In this document: piece by piece, positions 11,678-14,485 of the stretch
How positions within the stretch are numbered: position 1 is the stretch's first letter
How the letters are laid out: each line of letters starts with the position of its first letter
Assembly (NCBI GenBank): GCA_023228195.1
Contig: JALOBR010000024.1
Location: forward strand, 1-14,485
From: Candidatus Omnitrophota bacterium
GTDB taxonomy: Bacteria; Omnitrophota; Gorgyraeia; Duberdicusellales; 4484-171
Length of the DNA: 14,485 nt
Direction of reading: 5' to 3'
The notes under the pieces: generated by a model
The model's input: only the letters and a program-made list of their open reading frames with translations
What the model was told of the DNA's origin: nothing
The model's database searches: none
Program-made: the position numbers and the translations under genes

Positions 11678-13270
11678 ATGAAAGGATTTTATCAAAAAAT
11701 TTCTAAAATTTTGGAAGACATTATAAAAAAGGAATACGAAACCGAATTAGAGCCTCCTTTATGGGAAGTGCCGTCGCGCCAGGATTTCGGTGATTTATCC
11801 ACAATGGTTTCTTTAAAGCTTGCCTCTAAGTTTAAAAAAGACCCGCTCGAAGTAGCAGCGCATCTTAAAGGGATTCTAGAAAAACAAATAGGCGAAGGGG
11901 TAGAAAAAATAGAAATTTTAAAACCTGGTTTTGTAAATATATTTTTTGCAAAAGACGCTTTGGCAAAATCATTAAATGAATTAATAGAAAATAAAGATAA
12001 ATTTTTCCGCCACAACATTAAAAAGAAAATCATTCTTGAATTTTTAAGCGCAAATCCAACCGGCCCGCTTTCCATAGCGCACGGCCGGCAAGCTGTTGTC
12101 GGAGATTGTTTGGGCAATATTCTTAAGTTCTGCGGAGCAAGTGTCGAAAAAGAATATTATGTAAATGATGCCGGGAAACAACTTGATCTTTTTATCCAAT
12201 CAGTCGATGAGCGTATCAAGGAGCTAAAAGGCCAAAGTTTTCAAATACCCGAAGGCGGTTATCAGGGTGAATACGTAAAGGATATCGCAAGGGCCGTTAT
12301 CGATGCCAATCCCAAAGACATAAAAAGATTCGCTCTTGATTATGTGCTTGGCTGGATCAGGAAAGATTTAGAAAATTTAGATATAAATTTTGATAACTGG
12401 ACCAGTCAGCAAAAAATTATCGATGATAAAAAAATAGAAAAAGTAATAGAGGAATTCAAAGAAAAAGATTTAATTTATGATAAAGAAGACGCGCTCTGGT
12501 TTTCTTCTACCAAATTTGGAGACGATAAAGACAGGGTTATCAAAAAAAATGACGGGGAACTTACATATTTTGCTTCCGACATCGCTTACCATGAGGACAA
12601 GATAATCCGCGGCGCCGAAGAACTTATAAACCTATGGGGTCCGGATCATCATGGTTATATTGAACGGGTAAAATCTGCAATCAGCGCTTTGGGTTATAAT
12701 AAAGATATACTCAAAGTTATAATAATCCAGCTTGTAAGCCTAAAGACCAAAGAAAAGATGTCAAAAAGAAAAGGCACGGCAGTGCTTCTTTCTGATTTGA
12801 TAAAGGAAGTCGGGAAAGATACAACAAGATTTTATTATCTTACAAGAAAAAATTCTTCACAGCTGGATTTTGATATTGATCTTGCCAAAGCTTGCTCCTT
12901 TGAGAATCCCTTGTATTATATCCAATACAGCTCGGCGCGTATTGAGAGGATTTTTGAAAAGGCAGTTGGTAAAAAAGTAAACGTAAAATACAGCGGGCAT
13001 CTAAAAAGTGAAGAAGAATTATCATTGCTTCGCGCTCTTCTTCAATTTTCCTATACCCTGGAAAAAGCCTATTATTCCCTTGAACCGGTATTTATAATCG
13101 AATATTTAAAAAGTATCGCTGCTTTGTTCCATAAGTTCTACGAAACAAACAGAGTGATTGGCGAAGAAGAGAATATAGAAGGCGCCCGGTTAAATCTTTT
13201 GGATGCGACACGGATAGTTTTGCACTGCGGATTGAATTTATTGGGGATAGTTCCTGCGAAAAAAATGTGA
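11678..13270 (+). CDS. argS: Arginyl-tRNA synthetase
   Basis: Class I aminoacyl-tRNA synthetase that charges tRNA-Arg. At 530 residues it is a little shorter than E. coli ArgS (577). Domains: N-terminal additional domain (1-~110; includes QDFGDLSTMVSLKLA and LKPGFVNIFF), Rossmann catalytic core (~118-380), and the C-terminal DALR anticodon-binding domain (~412-530, starting YYIQYSSARIERI). The first signature reads SANPTGPLSIAHGRQAVVGD (124-143): the HIGH motif appears as SIAH (132-135). The core also has YYVNDAGKQ (160-168), WGPDHHGYI (320-328) and a full KMSKR (360-364). AGGAAAAG lies 10 bases before the ATG. The stop lies just before repeat copy 4, so the C-terminus (GIVPAKKM) looks native. 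Confidence 0.97.
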   Translation: MKGFYQKISKILEDIIKKEYETELEPPLWEVPSRQDFGDLSTMVSLKLASKFKKDPLEVAAHLKGILEKQIGEGVEKIEILKPGFVNIFFAKDALAKSLNELIENKDKFFRHNIKKKIILEFLSANPTGPLSIAHGRQAVVGDCLGNILKFCGASVEKEYYVNDAGKQLDLFIQSVDERIKELKGQSFQIPEGGYQGEYVKDIARAVIDANPKDIKRFALDYVLGWIRKDLENLDINFDNWTSQQKIIDDKKIEKVIEEFKEKDLIYDKEDALWFSSTKFGDDKDRVIKKNDGELTYFASDIAYHEDKIIRGAEELINLWGPDHHGYIERVKSAISALGYNKDILKVIIIQLVSLKTKEKMSKRKGTAVLLSDLIKEVGKDTTRFYYLTRKNSSQLDFDIDLAKACSFENPLYYIQYSSARIERIFEKAVGKKVNVKYSGHLKSEEELSLLRALLQFSYTLEKAYYSLEPVFIIEYLKSIAALFHKFYETNRVIGEEENIEGARLNLLDATRIVLHCGLNLLGIVPAKKM

Positions 13271-13271
13271 T

Positions 13272-13400
13272 TCGCAGATGATCATAGATAGGAAATCACA
13301 AATGAGCGCAGAGAGCAGTCTAATTGATTTTCTTTAGGAAGAGATTATGATAAAATCATCTGTGAGTATCTGTGATTTGCCATCTGTGCTAATCTGTGTA
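13272..13400 (+). repeat. Dispersed palindromic CACAGAT repeat, copy 4 (diverged, longer)
   Basis: Fills the argS-recJ gap. It begins CGCAGATGATCATAGATAGG, has ~40 bases of unrelated or diverged middle, and ends CATCTGTGCTAATCTGTGT, five bases before the recJ ATG. The GATAAAATCATCTGTGAGTATCTGTG segment looks like an extra half copy, so it may be two fused or rearranged copies. Confidence 0.8.
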
Positions 13401-13404
13401 AATA

Positions 13405-14485
13405 ATGAAACGTAAAATCTGGAAAATAAAAGAATTTACCCCGCAAGCGAAAGACTTGAGCCAAAAGTGTAATATATCCGTATACCTTGCCCAGATTCTG
13501 CTTAATAGAAATATTGACGAGAAACAATTCCATGCCTTTTTAAACCATAGCATAGAGTTTTTGCACTCATCATCTCTCTTGCCTGATATAAAAAAAGCCA
13601 TCCAGCGCATAAAAAGAGCAATAGATAAAAACGAGAAGATTCTTATTGTCGGGGATTATGATGTTGACGGAGTTACCTCGCTTGCTATTTTTAATGAATT
13701 CGTTAAGGATCACCAGGAGTCATTTTCTTTTTATATCCCGCACCGCGTCAAGGAAGGTTACGGCCTAAATACCGAAGTGATAGAGAGGGCAAAAAAGGAA
13801 AATCAAACCTTAATTATTGCTTTTGATTGCGGCACGAATTCTTTGAAAGAAATAGAACTGGCAGGCTCTTACGGTATCGACACGATAGTCATAGACCACC
13901 ATCATCCCAGCAAAGATTTAAATAAAGCATACGCATTCATAAACCCCAAGCGTTTAGATTCCGATTACCCCTTTAAAGATTTAAGCGCAGGCGCGCTTTC
14001 GTTTAAATTCCTGCAGGCGCTTACCGGCAAAGATTGCAGCGAGGCGCTTGATTTGGTGGCTTTGTCGTTAGTGTGCGATGTGGTTCCCTTAAAAGGGGAA
14101 AACAGAATATTGCTTAAGGAGGGACTCAAGCAACTTCGCAAAAGCAGCCGTCCGGCAATAATTGCGCTTTGTAAGGTAGCCAAAATAAAACAGGAAAATA
14201 TAAATACTTTCCATATAGGTTATATACTCGGGCCCCGCATTAATGCATCCGGAAGGGTTGCCTCGGCGAACGATTCACTTGAAATGTTTTTAAGTAAAGA
14301 CCCGGAAGAAGTTTTAAATATTGCTTCAAAGCTTCAGGAATATAATTTAAAACGTAAAGCAATTGAAATGAATATTTTAAAAGAAGCTGAGCAAAAAATT
14401 GAGCAGGACGCATCATGCGATTATGCAATAGTTGTTTCAGGAGAGAATTGGCATTCAGGAGTGCTTGGCATAGTTGCTTCCCGCC
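13405..14485 (+). CDS. recJ: Single-stranded-DNA-specific 5'-3' exonuclease RecJ (3' end outside window)
   Basis: RecJ degrades single-stranded DNA 5' to 3' in recombination and mismatch/base-excision repair. The frame runs open from the ATG at 13405 to the window end (360 codons). The DHH-phosphoesterase motifs are in order: VGDYDVDGVTSLAI (82-95, metal-binding Asp residues), AFDCGTN (139-145), VIDHHHP (162-168), LVCDVVPL (222-229), then GPRINASGRV (276-285) and the start of the DHHA1 domain WHSGVLGIVASR (349-360). All key acidic and His residues seem intact. The ATG follows the end of repeat copy 4 by five bases with no ribosome binding site. Earlier in-frame starts are not evident. The OB-fold C-terminus lies beyond the window. 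Confidence 0.96.
   Translation, partial: MKRKIWKIKEFTPQAKDLSQKCNISVYLAQILLNRNIDEKQFHAFLNHSIEFLHSSSLLPDIKKAIQRIKRAIDKNEKILIVGDYDVDGVTSLAIFNEFVKDHQESFSFYIPHRVKEGYGLNTEVIERAKKENQTLIIAFDCGTNSLKEIELAGSYGIDTIVIDHHHPSKDLNKAYAFINPKRLDSDYPFKDLSAGALSFKFLQALTGKDCSEALDLVALSLVCDVVPLKGENRILLKEGLKQLRKSSRPAIIALCKVAKIKQENINTFHIGYILGPRINASGRVASANDSLEMFLSKDPEEVLNIASKLQEYNLKRKAIEMNILKEAEQKIEQDASCDYAIVVSGENWHSGVLGIVASR

Overview
The window is 14.5 kb of AT-rich bacterial chromosome with every protein gene on the + strand. It is mostly housekeeping: the end of ftsH, folP, cdaA, a minimal ybbR-like ORF, pdxJ, acpS, nnrD, gpsA, hom, thrC, argS and the first two thirds of recJ. Four tRNA genes and a block of small envelope or regulatory genes lie between them. 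The gene order (ftsH-folP joined to cdaA-ybbR and pdxJ-acpS-nnrD), the long N-terminally extended FolP, the heavy AUA/AGA/AGG codon use and the dispersed CACAGAT-type palindromic repeats suggest an uncultivated lineage such as Candidatus Omnitrophota. That assignment is recollection-based inference; there is no rRNA or marker tree here.

Layout. 2-478: FtsH C-terminus. 479-603: short leader with hairpins. 604-4716: compact operon for folate (FolP), c-di-AMP (CdaA plus a 46-residue YbbR/CdaR-like anchor), pyridoxal phosphate (PdxJ), acyl-carrier-protein activation (AcpS) and NAD(P)HX repair (NnrD). 4684-5301: tRNA-Thr(UGU), tRNA-Tyr(GUA) and tRNA-Gly(UCC), interleaved with two repeat copies and a second copy of the tRNA-Tyr 3' end. 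5367-6380: gpsA. 6381-6567: structured intergenic region. 6568-7032: glycine-zipper envelope protein with a textbook terminator. 7152-7496: small membrane protein. 7500-7740: about 240 nt of non-coding sequence with many interlocking helices. 7759-8341: small cysteine-rich protein and secreted Lys/Glu-rich protein. 8572-8647: tRNA-Pro(GGG). 8886-11592: PilZ protein, homoserine dehydrogenase and threonine synthase in an overlapping operon. 11678-13270: argS. 13405-end: recJ. Repeat copies also sit between thrC and argS and between argS and recJ.

How the genes work together. The two core blocks are biosynthetic and need little explanation. Two cyclic-dinucleotide links are present: a c-di-AMP synthase and a PilZ (c-di-GMP receptor type) protein whose gene overlaps hom. 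The four small accessory-type genes have strong AGGAGG ribosome binding sites, while most core genes have no recognisable one.

The most interesting items are the 7500-7740 structured RNA candidate, the palindromic repeats that supply the stop codons and C-terminal residues of two enzymes, the anchor-only YbbR ORF, the partial duplication of tRNA-Tyr, and the multi-hairpin region before the glycine-zipper gene. I saw no CRISPR array, transposase, integrase, phage gene or defence system. No intergenic gap exceeds 300 bases.
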